Below are positions 1 through 9,032 of a DNA stretch of 64,000 nucleotides, piece by piece. The notes under the pieces were generated by a model, which was not told the origin of the DNA, made no database searches, and saw nothing but the letters and a program-made list of their open reading frames with translations. The stretch's first letter is position 1; every line of letters begins with the position of its first letter. A program made the translations under genes and the position numbers. The DNA is taken from contig JAJYLA010000001.1 in the NCBI GenBank assembly GCA_021788115.1, forward strand, positions 1-64,000, in the 5' to 3' direction. This DNA is from Actinomycetes bacterium (GTDB lineage Bacteria > Actinomycetota > Acidimicrobiia > Acidimicrobiales > Palsa-688).

Positions 1-763
1 CCAGCCGGGCGCGCAGCGCGGCGGCGATGTCGGCCTCGGCCGGTCCGGCAGCCGGCTCGGCGGGGGCGCCGCCCACGACGAGCACCCACTCGCCTCGCGG
101 CTCGACGGCGGCGGCGCGGCCCGCGGCCTCCGCGAGGGTGCCCCGCCACAGCTCCTCGTGGAGCTTGGTCAGCTCCCGCCCGATCGCCACCGGGCGCTCG
201 GGTCCGCAGGCCTCCGCCAGGTCGGCCAGGGTGCGCGCGACGCGGTGGGGGGCCTCGTACAGGACGGTGGTGCGGGTCTCTGCGGCGAGCCGGCGGAGCC
301 GGGCGCGACGCTCGCCGCCACGGCGGGGCAGGAACCCCTCGAAGCAGAACCGCGCCGAGGGCAATCCGGAGGCCACCACCGCGGCGACGAAGGCCGTCGG
401 CCCGGGAACGACCTGCACGGGGATGCCGGCGGCGGCCGCCGCCCGCACCAGTGCCTCGCCGGGATCGGAGATGCCGGGCATGCCGGCGTCGGAGACGACG
501 GCGACGGTCGCACCGCCCGCCGCCGCGGCCACCGCCCTGGCAGCAGAGCCCTCCTCGTTGTGCTGGTGTGAGGCGACGAGGCGCGGCGCCGGGATGGCCG
601 CGGCGCTGAGCAGCGCGCGGGTCCGGCGGGTGTCCTCGCAGAAGATCACGTCCGCCGAGGCGAGGCTGGCCGCGGCGCGCGGCGACAGGTCTCCGAGGTT
701 GCCGATCGGCGTTCCCACGATGACGATCCGGCCGGGAGCCTGCGGCCGCCCGGCGGCGCTCAT
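1..763 (-). CDS. rsmI: 16S rRNA (cytidine-2'-O-)-methyltransferase RsmI, 3' end outside window
   Basis: Reading the minus strand from an ATG at 763 gives an open frame running off the left edge (about 254 residues seen). It has the RsmI pattern: N-terminal GTPIGNLGDLS, then FCEDTRRTR, then the SDAGMPGISDPGE block and VPGPTA. These are hallmarks of the tetrapyrrole-methylase fold that 2'-O-methylates C1402 in the ribosomal decoding centre. Full-length RsmI is about 280 residues, so only a short C-terminal part is missing. The start codon overlaps the stop of the upstream DUF192 gene as ATGA, suggesting translational coupling. Confidence 0.93.
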   Translation of the reverse strand, partial: MSAAGRPQAPGRIVIVGTPIGNLGDLSPRAAASLASADVIFCEDTRRTRALLSAAAIPAPRLVASHQHNEEGSAARAVAAAAGGATVAVVSDAGMPGISDPGEALVRAAAAAGIPVQVVPGPTAFVAAVVASGLPSARFCFEGFLPRRGGERRARLRRLAAETRTTVLYEAPHRVARTLADLAEACGPERPVAIGRELTKLHEELWRGTLAEAAGRAAAVEPRGEWVLVVGGAPAEPAAGPAEADIAAALRARL

Positions 764-1092
764 GCCGCGCGGACCTCCAGGTTGTCGCCGACTCGCAGGC
801 GCCACCGCTCGAAGGTGCCGGCGGCGGCCACGAGGAGGACCCCGTGCCCGAGGTGCGGCACCGACACCCGCCGCCGGGACAGGAGAGTGATCCTGCGCAC
901 CCGCAGGCAGGGCTGGCCGCCGTTGACCACGGCGGGGACGCACCACGCGGTGTCGAGTGCCACCGATGTGGTCATCGTCTGGACCACGGCGGGGCGGCGC
1001 AGGATCACCGCGCCGTGCAACGAGCTCTGCCAGCCCCGGTGCGGATCCTCCAGGGCGGCGAGCACGTCCCCGTCACGCAGCAGCCACGACAT
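760..1092 (-). CDS. DUF192 family protein
   Basis: This 110-residue protein matches the outline of the DUF192 family: an N-terminal WLLRDGDVLAALE strand, a middle block where TTSVALDTAWC stands where the family usually has a His-Thr-x-Gly-Met and hydrophobic-Asp pattern, and a C-terminal AAAGTFERWRLRVGD block. The biochemical role of DUF192 is not firmly known. The central motif is poorly conserved here, so this is a divergent member. It lies 3 nt downstream of ychF and overlaps rsmI by 4 nt, so the three genes probably form one operon. Confidence 0.7.
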   Translation of the reverse strand: MSWLLRDGDVLAALEDPHRGWQSSLHGAVILRRPAVVQTMTTSVALDTAWCVPAVVNGGQPCLRVRRITLLSRRRVSVPHLGHGVLLVAAAGTFERWRLRVGDNLEVRAA

Positions 1093-1095
1093 CTC

Positions 1096-2172
1096 TCACA
1101 CGTTGAAGCGAATCTCGAGGACGTCGCCGTCGACGACCTCATAGTCCTTGCCCTCGACACGGAGCCGTCCCGCCTCCTTGGCCCGGTGCCAGGATCCGGT
1201 GGCCAGGAGCTCGTCCCAGCGGATCACCTCCGCACGGATGAACCCCCGCTGCAGGTCCGAGTGGATCACCCCGGCGCACTCGGGTGCCCGGGCGCCGGCG
1301 CGAAACGTCCAGGCTCGGCTCTCCTTCTCGCCGGTGGTGAAGAACGTGCGCCTCCCGAGCAGGTGGTAGGCGGCGCGGGCGACGCGCGGCAGGGCGCCCT
1401 CGCCGAGGCCGAGCCCTTCGAGCAGCTCGGTGCGCTCCGCGGGGTCCAGCTGCGCCGCCTCGGCCTCCAGCTCGACGCTCACCCCGAGGACGTCCCCGTG
1501 GCCGGCGAGAGCGTCGGCGACCGGCTTGACCACCTCGTCGGCGCCGCCCGCCTGGTCCTCGCCGAGGTTGACGACGGCGAGAACCGGCTTGTTGGTGAGC
1601 AGGAAGAAGGGTCGCAAAAGGGCGCGCTCGTCGGCGGACAGCGACGAGCGGTACACCGGGGTGCCCGCGTCGAGCTCCGCCTTGGCCCGCTCCAGCGCAG
1701 CCACCTCCCCGGCGAGGGACTTGTCGGCCTTGGCCGCCTTGCGCCGCTTGTCGATCTGGCCGTCCACGGTCGCCGAGTCTGCGAGCACCAGCTCCAGCTC
1801 GAGGACGCCCAGGTCCGCCAGCGGGTCGTGGTCGCCGGGCACGGTGTCGTCCTCGAAGGCCCGCAGGACCAGGCAGAGCGCGTCGGCTTCGCGAATGCCG
1901 GCCAGAAACCTGTTGCCGAGGCCCTCGCCCGTGGAGGAACCCGCCACCAGGCCGGCGATGTCGACGAACTCGACGGTGGCGTGCACCACCTTGCGGCTGG
2001 CGCTCATCACCGCCAGCCTCTCCAGCCGCTCGTCGGGAACGCGCGCGACGCCCACGGACGTCTCGGTGGTCGAGAACGGGTGCGGGGCAACGTGCGCCGA
2101 CCCGCCCGTGAGGGCGTTGAACAGGCTCGACTTGCCCGCGTTCGGGAGGCCGACGATGCCGAGTCGTTCCAC
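1096..2172 (-). CDS. ychF: YchF/OLA1-type GTPase
   Basis: Redox- and stress-responsive P-loop ATPase/GTPase of the Obg-YchF group that associates with ribosomes. The P-loop GLPNAGKS lies at residues 8-15, followed by FVDIAGLVAGSSTGEGLGN (switch II) and TNKPVLAVVN at the NKxD-equivalent site. NKxD is altered, as is usual in YchF. The C-terminal TGS domain ends in YEVVDGDVLEIRFNV. I chose the GTG at 2172 (358 aa; the family is about 363) over an upstream ATG at 2214. A TAGCCT hexamer (2180-2185) ends 7 nt before this GTG, and the protein then begins MERLGIVG as is typical. Confidence 0.95.
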   Translation of the reverse strand: MERLGIVGLPNAGKSSLFNALTGGSAHVAPHPFSTTETSVGVARVPDERLERLAVMSASRKVVHATVEFVDIAGLVAGSSTGEGLGNRFLAGIREADALCLVLRAFEDDTVPGDHDPLADLGVLELELVLADSATVDGQIDKRRKAAKADKSLAGEVAALERAKAELDAGTPVYRSSLSADERALLRPFFLLTNKPVLAVVNLGEDQAGGADEVVKPVADALAGHGDVLGVSVELEAEAAQLDPAERTELLEGLGLGEGALPRVARAAYHLLGRRTFFTTGEKESRAWTFRAGARAPECAGVIHSDLQRGFIRAEVIRWDELLATGSWHRAKEAGRLRVEGKDYEVVDGDVLEIRFNV

Positions 2173-2250
2173 GTTGCGCAGGCTACCGGCGGCCGGCGGC
2201 CGTGGTGGCGGCACCAGCCGCAGGCGGCCGGCCGTCTAGGCTCCAGCCCC

Positions 2251-2334
2251 ATGTCCAAGCGCACCAAGAAGGCCCGCCTCCGGGGCCGCCGCAAGAAGGC
2301 CAACCACGGGCAGAAGCCGCTGCGCGGACGGTAA
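2251..2334 (+). CDS. 27-residue basic protein, bL37-like ribosomal protein candidate
   Basis: An ATG at 2251 opens a 27-codon frame ending in TAA at 2334. About half of the residues are Lys or Arg, and the C-terminal part is KKANHGQKPLRGR. The small mycobacterial 50S protein bL37 is similarly tiny and basic and carries an ANHGKRP-type block, so I infer an orthologue. A TAGGCT hexamer (2237-2242) ends 8 nt before the ATG, which fits a leaderless mRNA. It sits alone between divergent ychF and a convergent kinase. It would be missed by gene callers with a 90-nt cutoff. Confidence 0.65.
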   Translation: MSKRTKKARLRGRRKKANHGQKPLRGR

Positions 2335-2349
2335 CCCGGCCGGCCGGGC

Positions 2350-3342
2350 TCAGCTGAGCAGCCCCGCCTTCTCCATCAGCGCGGAGAGCGACGCGAGAGG
2401 CCGGGCGCCGAAGTGGGAGACCACCTCGGCCGCTGCCAGCGTGCCCATCCGTGCGCAGCGCTCCGGGTCGGCGCCGCGGACGACGCCGTCGAGGAAGCCG
2501 GCCGCGTAGCTGTCGCCGGCGCCGGTCGTGTCCCTGAGGCTCTCGACCGCGACGGCGGGCACCTCGGCCACCTCGCCCTCGGCGGCGGTGATCGAGCCGA
2601 GGGGACCGCGGGTAACCGTCACCGTCGGGCAGCGCCGGCCGAGGGCGGCGACAGCCGCGTGGACGTCGGTGGTACCGGTGATGCCGCACGCCTCCTGCTC
2701 GTTCGCGAACAGGATGTCCACCCGGTCAAGCAGGCTGTCGAGGGCGTCGCCGTGGAGCTCCACCCACAGGGGATCCGACAGCGACAGCGACACCAGGGTT
2801 CCCGCCTCCCGGGCGGCGGTCACAGCCGCCTCGACGCCGCCGTCGCTCTCGGGTAGCCCGCACAGGTACCCCTCCAGGTACAGCACCCGCGCCCCGGCGA
2901 CGACGCCCGTGTCGATGTCGGCGGAGCCGAGGTGCGCGCCGATGCCCAGGCTGGTGCACATCGTCTTCTCGGCGTCGGGCGTGACCATGATGAGGCAGCG
3001 GCCGGTGCCGGGCCCGTCCCGGCGCGGCGGCCGGGAGAAGCGCACCCCCGCGGCGCGGATGTCGTGGCAGAAAACCGTTCCGAGGGTGTCGTCCCGCACG
3101 GTGCCCACGAACTCGACCGACGCGCCCAGCGAGGCGAGGCAGGCGGCCGTGTTCGCCGCCGAGCCCCCCGACATCTCGGTCGAGGGGCCGAGCCGGCTGT
3201 AAATCTTCTCCGCGTCCTCGTGGTCGATGAGGGTCATCGTGCCCTTCGCGAGCCCGAAGCTCTCGACCAGAGCGTCCTCGGAGGGCGAGAGAACGTCGAC
3301 GATGGCGTGGCCGAGGGTCACCACGTCCAGGGGTCGCTGCAT
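2350..3342 (-). CDS. PfkB-family sugar/nucleoside kinase (adenosine kinase-like)
   Basis: Ribokinase-fold kinase that transfers the ATP gamma-phosphate to a sugar or nucleoside hydroxyl. Visible are the substrate-side GGSAANTAACLASLG near residues 59-73, and the DTTGAGD signature at 271-277, whose final Asp is the catalytic base and whose Gly-Ala-Gly forms the anion hole. Length (330 aa) is normal. The overall pattern resembles the adenosine kinase/fructokinase-like branch, but the substrate cannot be fixed from sequence. TACCGT (revcomp 3349-3354) ends 6 nt before the start, back to back with the pepN promoter. Confidence 0.85.
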   Translation of the reverse strand: MQRPLDVVTLGHAIVDVLSPSEDALVESFGLAKGTMTLIDHEDAEKIYSRLGPSTEMSGGSAANTAACLASLGASVEFVGTVRDDTLGTVFCHDIRAAGVRFSRPPRRDGPGTGRCLIMVTPDAEKTMCTSLGIGAHLGSADIDTGVVAGARVLYLEGYLCGLPESDGGVEAAVTAAREAGTLVSLSLSDPLWVELHGDALDSLLDRVDILFANEQEACGITGTTDVHAAVAALGRRCPTVTVTRGPLGSITAAEGEVAEVPAVAVESLRDTTGAGDSYAAGFLDGVVRGADPERCARMGTLAAAEVVSHFGARPLASLSALMEKAGLLS

Positions 3343-3382
3343 GCTGCGACGGTAGTGGGTAACCCGGATAGGGTGGCCATTC

Positions 3383-5950
3383 GTGGCCGAGGAACCGTCT
3401 TACCGTTTGCCGCGAACCGCCTGGCCGACACGCTACCGGCTCGAGCTGGCCCCGGACCTGGGCCGGTCCGTGTTCGAGGGCAGCGTCCGGGTGAACTTCG
3501 ACGTCGTCGAGCCGATCCACGAGCTCGTGCTCAACGCTGCGGAGCTGTCCATCGACGAGGTGACGGTCAGGACCCCCGACGGCCGGTCGTCACGGGCGTC
3601 GGTGTCCCTCGACGAGCAGGAGCAGACAGCGAGGATCGCCCTGGCCGACGAGCTGCCCGCCGGCAGCGGCTACGAGGTCGAGCTGCGCTTCGCCGGCGCC
3701 ATCACCGAGCACCTGCGCGGGCTTTACCGAAGCACGTTCGTCTCCGACGACGGCACCGAGCACGTCATCGCGTCCACCCAGTTCGAGCCGGCCGACGCCC
3801 GCCGGCTGTTCCCGTGCTGGGACGAGCCCGAGTTCAAGGCGACCTTTGCGCTCACGCTGATCGTCGACGAGACGCTGGTCGCCCTGGCGAACGAGGCGGC
3901 CGTCTCCGACGAGCCGGCAGGCGACGGGCGCCGGCGGGTGACGTTCGCCGAGACCATGCCGATGTCGACCTACCTCGTCGCGTTCGTCCTGGGCCCCTTC
4001 GACCTCTCCGACCCCGTGGACGCCGGTGGGGTGCCCCTGCGCGTCGCGGTGCCCCCGGGGAAGTTGCACCTCGCCCGGTACGCCGAGCGAGTCGGGAGCC
4101 ACGCGCTGCGATTTCTTTCCCAGTACTTCGACATTCCCTATCCGGGCGGCAAGATCGACCACGTCGCCATCCCCAACTTTGCCTTCGGGGCCATGGAGAA
4201 CCTCGGCTGCGTCACCTACCGGGAGAACGCCCTTCTCGTGGACCCGGCCGTCGCCTCCCAGCTCGAGCTGCAGCGGGTGGCGACGGTGATCGCGCACGAG
4301 ACGGCACACATGTGGTTCGGGAACCTGGTGACGATGAAGTGGTGGGACGGGATCTGGCTCAACGAGGCCTTCGCCACCTTCATGGAGCTCGCCACCACCG
4401 ACGCCTTTCACCCCGCCTGGCAGGTGTGGACCAGCTTCGGGGCCGCGAAGGAGGCGGCGCTGGCGACCGACGCTCTGCGCTCCAGCAGGCCGGTGGAGTT
4501 CTCCGTCGGCCGCCCCGAAGAGGCCGAGGCCATGTTCGACGTCCTCACCTACCAGAAGGGCGGCTCCGTGCTGAGGATGCTCGAGCAGTACCTGGGGCCC
4601 GAGACGTTCCGCAAGGGAATCAGCCACTACCTGTCGGTCCACGCGCACGCCAACACCGAGACGACCGACCTGTGGGATGCCATCGAGGAGGTGTCGGGGG
4701 AGCCGGTCAGGGCGATCATGGACAGCTGGATCCGTCAGGCCGGCTACCCCCTCGTGACGGTAGAGGAGGGCCCGGACCCGGCCTCGATCCGGTTGCGCCA
4801 GAGCCGCTTCCTGTACGACCGCAGCGGCGCCCCTCCCGAGCAGAGTTGGGGCGTCCCGGTCAACATGCGGGCGTCGGTCGGGGGGAGGGTTCAGCGACAG
4901 CGGCTGCTGCTCGACGGCGACGAGTCCACGGTGAGCTTCGACGAGCCCGTCGACTGGATCGTGGTCAACGAGGGAGCCTGGGGCTTCTACCGTGTCCGCT
5001 ACAGCCCGAACCTTCTCGGCCGGCTCGCAGCCGGCCCGCTCGGGGAGGTGTGCCACCCGCTGGAGAGGCTGGGTCTCGTCGTCGACGTCTGGGCGTCGGT
5101 CGTCGCGGGCGAGGCGTCCCTCGCCGACTGGGCCGCGGTGGTGGGAGCCCTCGGGGAGGAGATCGACCCCGACGTGTGGTCGGGCATCGTCGGGCCGCTC
5201 GAGCTGCTCGACCTGGTCGCCGACGAGCGCGATCGGGAGGCGCTCCGGGCCTTCGCCCGGCGCACCGCCGGCCCGGTGTGGGAGCGGCTCGGCTGGGACG
5301 CCCGGGCGTCGGAGACCGACCGGGAGCGCATCTGTCGCGGTCGCGTGGTCCGGGCGCTCGGGCTCGTCGGCGCCGACCGCAGCGTCGCCGCGGAGGCAGC
5401 CGCCCGCCTGGCGCGCTCGGCCTCGGACCCCGGCGCGCTGGCGCCGGACCTGCTCACCCCTGTCGCCGAGATCGTCGTCGCCTCCGGGGGGGAGGACGGC
5501 TGGAACGCCGTCCTCCAGCGCTACAGGCAGAGCCGGACGCCCCAGGACAAGGTCCGTTATCTCTTCGCCCTGTCGAAGGCGACCGAGCCGGAGCTCCTGT
5601 CGCGCACGCTCGACATGGTCCTCGGAGCCGAAGTCCGCACCCAGGACGCCCCGTTCGTGGTCCAGCTGGCCATGATGCAGCGGCACGGCTCGACCCTGGC
5701 GTGGGAGTGGCTGGAGCAGCACTGGGACGACCTCGAGGAGCGGGTCCCGAACCTGCTCGTCGCCCGTGTGGTCGAGGGTATCCCCGCGCTGATGGACGCC
5801 GACGTCGCCGCGTCGGTCCACGCCTTCACGGACACCCATGACCTCCCTCTCAGAGGTCCCCGCCTCGACCAGCTGCTGGAACGGATGGACATCAACGTCG
5901 TCCTGGCGCAGCGCCTCCGGGGCACCCTCCGCGACGCCCTGGGTGCCTGA
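3383..5950 (+). CDS. pepN: M1-family zinc aminopeptidase (PepN-like)
   Basis: Gluzincin metallopeptidase that removes N-terminal residues from peptides in the cytoplasm. The exopeptidase motif GAMEN is at residues 269-273, the zinc site HETAH at 305-309, and the third zinc ligand Glu at 328 (WLNEAFATF). The C-terminal half is the helical ERAP1-like domain. The 855-residue length is typical of actinobacterial PepN. Translation starts at GTG 3383: a TAGGGT hexamer (3369-3374) ends 8 nt upstream, indicating a leaderless transcript. A strong hairpin lies 58 nt after the stop. Confidence 0.96.
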   Translation: MAEEPSYRLPRTAWPTRYRLELAPDLGRSVFEGSVRVNFDVVEPIHELVLNAAELSIDEVTVRTPDGRSSRASVSLDEQEQTARIALADELPAGSGYEVELRFAGAITEHLRGLYRSTFVSDDGTEHVIASTQFEPADARRLFPCWDEPEFKATFALTLIVDETLVALANEAAVSDEPAGDGRRRVTFAETMPMSTYLVAFVLGPFDLSDPVDAGGVPLRVAVPPGKLHLARYAERVGSHALRFLSQYFDIPYPGGKIDHVAIPNFAFGAMENLGCVTYRENALLVDPAVASQLELQRVATVIAHETAHMWFGNLVTMKWWDGIWLNEAFATFMELATTDAFHPAWQVWTSFGAAKEAALATDALRSSRPVEFSVGRPEEAEAMFDVLTYQKGGSVLRMLEQYLGPETFRKGISHYLSVHAHANTETTDLWDAIEEVSGEPVRAIMDSWIRQAGYPLVTVEEGPDPASIRLRQSRFLYDRSGAPPEQSWGVPVNMRASVGGRVQRQRLLLDGDESTVSFDEPVDWIVVNEGAWGFYRVRYSPNLLGRLAAGPLGEVCHPLERLGLVVDVWASVVAGEASLADWAAVVGALGEEIDPDVWSGIVGPLELLDLVADERDREALRAFARRTAGPVWERLGWDARASETDRERICRGRVVRALGLVGADRSVAAEAAARLARSASDPGALAPDLLTPVAEIVVASGGEDGWNAVLQRYRQSRTPQDKVRYLFALSKATEPELLSRTLDMVLGAEVRTQDAPFVVQLAMMQRHGSTLAWEWLEQHWDDLEERVPNLLVARVVEGIPALMDADVAASVHAFTDTHDLPLRGPRLDQLLERMDINVVLAQRLRGTLRDALGA

Positions 5951-6008
5951 CGGGCGGCCCTCGGCCGGGGAGGAGCCCCCCGCCTCCCACGAGCGGTGGC
6001 GCGTGCCG

Positions 6009-6043
6009 CGCTGGGCGGGCGGAGGGAATCCGCCCACCCAGCG
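6009..6043 (+). terminator. Hairpin terminator after pepN
   Basis: A 15-bp stem (6009-6023 with 6029-6043, one G-T pair) and 5-nt loop starts 58 nt after the aminopeptidase stop. There is no proper U-tract, only scattered pyrimidines after it. That is common in G+C-rich actinomycetes. Confidence 0.6.
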
Positions 6044-6178
6044 AGGTACCCGCCACCTCTGGGCGCCTTCTACCCCTCCCCAGTCCTTTTCAAACCGCTC
6101 GGCGCTGCGGACGGGCCGCCGGTGGAGGCCCCGGCGGGATGGGGCCGGCTGGGCGGGCCGGGCCCCTATCGTGGCTTC

Positions 6179-7420
6179 GTGCGTGACCGGCGAGCCCCCA
6201 TCACGGTGTTCGCCGTCGAGGATCAGGCGATCCAGCTGTCCTGGCCGTGGCTTCCGCGGCCCGAGGTGACCATCGAGGTCGGTGGCCGCCGGCTGCAGGT
6301 CGAGGCTCCGCCACCCGCGTGGTACCGGCAGCGCTTCGGGCGCCGGCTCGCCGCCCGGGCGGGCGGCCCGGGGGCCGTGGCCGTGGAGGGCCTCGACCCG
6401 GCGACCCGCTACGACGTGCTCGTGTCACGGCCGGGAGGTGCCAGCGTCCACATCACGACCGCGACGACGCTGCAAGCACCGGCGGGACATCTCCTCTACA
6501 GGATCGCGACGATCAGCGACTGCCACATCGGGGAGCGGACGCTCGGCGCCCTGCACCGGTTGCACGATCCGCAGCCCCGCCCCCCACGGCTCGAGCCGTA
6601 CACCACGCGGTGCATGCGCGCGGCGATCGACGAGGCGAAGAGCTGGGGGGCGCAGCTGCTGCTGGTCAAGGGGGACCTCACCTACTCCAGCCGGCCGGCC
6701 GAAGCAGAGATCGCTGCCGCTGTTCTCCGGAACGCCGCGATCCCCGTCGAGGTCATCCTCGGCAACCATGACGTGCGCCGGGAGCCCGTGGTCGCCCGCG
6801 TCCTCGAGGCCCGCGGGGTGCCGGTCACTACGACCGCCAAGGCCGTCGACGTCCCCGGGTTGCGCATCGTGCTCGGCCACACGCCCGTTCCCCACCTGCA
6901 CTCCGGCCGTCTGCGTGGAGGCGCCGCCGGCGAGATCGCCGCCCTGGCGGGTGGCGCGCCGGGTGCCGCCATGGTCGTCCTGCACCATCCGCCCCGGCGC
7001 TGGCCCGTGCAGACCCACTACCCGCCGTCCCTCGACCGCAGCGACTCGCGGCGGCTCCTCGCGGCGCTGGCCGCCGCCAACCCCGCCTCGATCGTCGTCG
7101 CGGCCCACACGCACCGCAATCGCCTGTACCGGGTCGGAGGGGTCCCCGTCTCCGAGGTCGGCTCGACGAAGGACTACCCCGGGCAGTGGGCCGGCTACGC
7201 CGTCCACGAAGGCGGGATCCGCCAGGTTGTCCGCCGCATCGCTCGGCCGGACGCGATCGCCTGGACCGAGCAGACCGGCCGTGCGCTGGGCGGGATCTGG
7301 GCACGGTGGAGTCCGGGCGGCCTCCGGGATCGCTGCTGGACCCTGGAGTGGCCCGTGCGCGAGCACGACAGCTCGGCACCTCGGGCCGCCTCGGGCAGCC
7401 GGGCGGCAGGCAGAGCGTGA
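6179..7420 (+). CDS. Calcineurin-like metallophosphoesterase
   Basis: Binuclear-metal phosphoesterase of 413 aa. The metal-binding series is in order: DCHIGE (Asp114-x-His116), GDLTYSS, GNHD (195-198), VVLHHPP and AAHTHRN. An N-terminal beta-rich segment (about residues 5-100) ending in GLDPATRYDV looks like a fibronectin-III-type domain, as in purple acid phosphatases. No signal peptide is obvious, so the location is uncertain. GTG 6179 was chosen because TATCGT (6167-6172) ends 6 nt upstream; a longer frame from 5996 would run through the pepN terminator. The substrate is unknown. Confidence 0.82.
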   Translation: MRDRRAPITVFAVEDQAIQLSWPWLPRPEVTIEVGGRRLQVEAPPPAWYRQRFGRRLAARAGGPGAVAVEGLDPATRYDVLVSRPGGASVHITTATTLQAPAGHLLYRIATISDCHIGERTLGALHRLHDPQPRPPRLEPYTTRCMRAAIDEAKSWGAQLLLVKGDLTYSSRPAEAEIAAAVLRNAAIPVEVILGNHDVRREPVVARVLEARGVPVTTTAKAVDVPGLRIVLGHTPVPHLHSGRLRGGAAGEIAALAGGAPGAAMVVLHHPPRRWPVQTHYPPSLDRSDSRRLLAALAAANPASIVVAAHTHRNRLYRVGGVPVSEVGSTKDYPGQWAGYAVHEGGIRQVVRRIARPDAIAWTEQTGRALGGIWARWSPGGLRDRCWTLEWPVREHDSSAPRAASGSRAAGRA

Positions 7421-7440
7421 GAGCCGGCCGGCCCGTGCAG

Positions 7441-7461
7441 CCTGCGTGCCGGGCCCGCAGG
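7441..7461. terminator. Hairpin between convergent genes
   Basis: A 6-bp perfect inverted repeat (7441-7446 with 7456-7461, 9-nt loop) lies in the 58-nt gap where the metallophosphoesterase and xseB genes converge. It could serve as a weak bidirectional terminator. Confidence 0.35.
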
Positions 7462-7478
7462 CCCGGGGCCACCGGCGG

Positions 7479-7715
7479 TCAGCCTCTGGGCCGCCCGAGG
7501 CGCTCGACGCGCTCGTGGACCTGCGCCAGGCGCTCGGCGGCCTGCGCGTGGAGGCTCTCGGCACGCTCATAGAGGTCGGCGGCGGCCTCGATGCCGAGTT
7601 CGCCGGCGGCGAGCTGCTCCGTGATCTGCTCGAGCTCGGCCATCAGGTCCTCGAAGGTGCGGCGCTCGTCGCCCTGCCGGGCCCCGCCGGCGCCGCCCGC
7701 TCCCGCCTCACTCAT
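7479..7715 (-). CDS. xseB: Exodeoxyribonuclease VII small subunit
   Basis: 78-residue helical subunit of exonuclease VII, which binds XseA and allows processive degradation of single-stranded DNA to oligonucleotides. The family pattern is clear: RTFEDLMAELEQITEQLAAGEL followed by an amphipathic helix (AADLYERAESLHAQAAERL). Its start overlaps the 3' end of xseA by 8 nt, the usual xseA-xseB coupling. Confidence 0.93.
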   Translation of the reverse strand: MSEAGAGGAGGARQGDERRTFEDLMAELEQITEQLAAGELGIEAAADLYERAESLHAQAAERLAQVHERVERLGRPRG

Positions 7716-8982
7716 CGCGGACCTCCGTCACGCGGGCGTCGAAGCGTCCGTCCGCCAGGCGTACCCGCACCGCCCCTCCCGGCGCGAGGGTGCGGGCACG
7801 CCTCACGACGGTGCCGGCGGGGGTGGTGACCACGGCGTACCCGCGCTCGAGGGTGCGCTGCGGAGAGAGCGCCCGGAGGTGCCGCTCCTCCGCAGCCAGC
7901 CTCCCCGCCGCCCGTCCGAGAATCTCGCCGGCGGGCCGGCGCCAGTCGCAGCCGGCGAGCCGCTGCCGGCAGGACTGCAGGCGGACGGCGGGATGAACGT
8001 CGCCGAGGCGCTGGGCGGTGCGGCCAAGGCGGGACCCGGCGCGCTCCAGCGCCGAGTCGACGGCACGCCCGGTGTCGACCGCGTCGACGCGCCGCTGGGC
8101 ACGCTCGAGCAGGGATCGCGTGCCCCGGGCCGCCGAGTCGAGCAGCCGATCGAGCGAGGACTCCAGGGCGGCTAGTTCCGGGATCACGGCGGTGGCAGCG
8201 AGAGACGGGGTGCCGCACCGCAGGTCGGCGACCTCGTCACAGAGCGGGCGGTCCCCTTCGTGGCCGATCGCCGACACGACAGGAACCGGGCAGGCGGCGA
8301 CGGCGCGGCACACCTCCTCGGTGCTCCAGGGCAGCAGCGACGGGGCGTCGCCGCCACCACGGGCGAGGATCACGACCTCGACGCCGGCGCGGGCCGCGAC
8401 ACTGTGCAGCGCGTCCACGATGCCCACCGGCGCCCCCGGACCCGACACCGTGGTCTCCTCGAAGTGCAGCGGGTAGCCGGGGAAGCGGGCCGCCGCGACC
8501 GACTCGATGTCCTTGCGCACGGCGGCGTCGCTGCCGCACACGACGCCGATCACTGCGGGCAGCCGCGGGATCGGCCGGGGCGGGCGCCCGAGAAGACCCT
8601 CGGCGGCAAGCCGCTGCCTGGTCTCTTCGATGAGGGCGGCGACCGCGCCGGCACCGACAGCGGTGACCTCCTCGGCGACGAGGTGCACCTGGCCGCGGTC
8701 GTTCGCCCATTGCAGCGCACCGACGACGCAGACGCGCTCGCCCTGGACCGCCCGGCAGTAGCGCGCCGCGCCGGAGGGCACCTTGACGTCGAGCTGTGCG
8801 GCCCGGTCCCGGAGGGTGAAGAAGATCCATCCGCCGCGCGACACCGTCGGCCTGTACACCTCCCCCTCGACAGCCACCCGGCCGACGGCCCCGAGGGCGC
8901 GGGCGATCTCGCCCGCCAGGCGGACGAGGCTGACCCGCCGGGGGGTCCGGGCCTGCCGGTCGTCGAACAACGGCAGCGTCAT
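7708..8982 (-). CDS. xseA: Exodeoxyribonuclease VII large subunit
   Basis: Catalytic subunit (424 aa) of exonuclease VII. The N-terminal OB-fold (VAVEGEVYRPTVSRGGWIFF) binds ssDNA. The central catalytic domain contains VVCGSDAAVRKD, the VVILARGGGDAPSL loop and SAIGHEGDRPLCDEVADLR. A long helical region carries Arg-rich segments towards the C-terminus. TAGCCT (revcomp 8991-8996) ends 8 nt before the ATG, so the xseAB mRNA is probably leaderless. Confidence 0.95.
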   Translation of the reverse strand: MTLPLFDDRQARTPRRVSLVRLAGEIARALGAVGRVAVEGEVYRPTVSRGGWIFFTLRDRAAQLDVKVPSGAARYCRAVQGERVCVVGALQWANDRGQVHLVAEEVTAVGAGAVAALIEETRQRLAAEGLLGRPPRPIPRLPAVIGVVCGSDAAVRKDIESVAAARFPGYPLHFEETTVSGPGAPVGIVDALHSVAARAGVEVVILARGGGDAPSLLPWSTEEVCRAVAACPVPVVSAIGHEGDRPLCDEVADLRCGTPSLAATAVIPELAALESSLDRLLDSAARGTRSLLERAQRRVDAVDTGRAVDSALERAGSRLGRTAQRLGDVHPAVRLQSCRQRLAGCDWRRPAGEILGRAAGRLAAEERHLRALSPQRTLERGYAVVTTPAGTVVRRARTLAPGGAVRVRLADGRFDARVTEVRDE

Positions 8983-9026
8983 CGGTGGTCAGGCTAGTCA
9001 GACGGTGTGACCGCGCCTCCGCCTAG

Positions 9027-9032
9027 TACAAT
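9027..9032 (+). promoter_or_regulatory. Candidate -10 element of the helicase gene
   Basis: TACAAT inside a short AT-rich island is the best -10 match in the 218-nt gap between divergent xseA and the helicase gene. The -35 region is weak. If used, it gives a leader of roughly 160 nt. Such long leaders occur in other DEAD-box helicase genes, but no specific RNA element is recognised here. Confidence 0.3.

Noticed and set aside
2932-5841. 969-residue plus-strand frame overlapping the aminopeptidase
   Set aside because: Arg/Pro/Gly-rich shadow frame typical of high-G+C genes; the aminopeptidase frame has all catalytic motifs.
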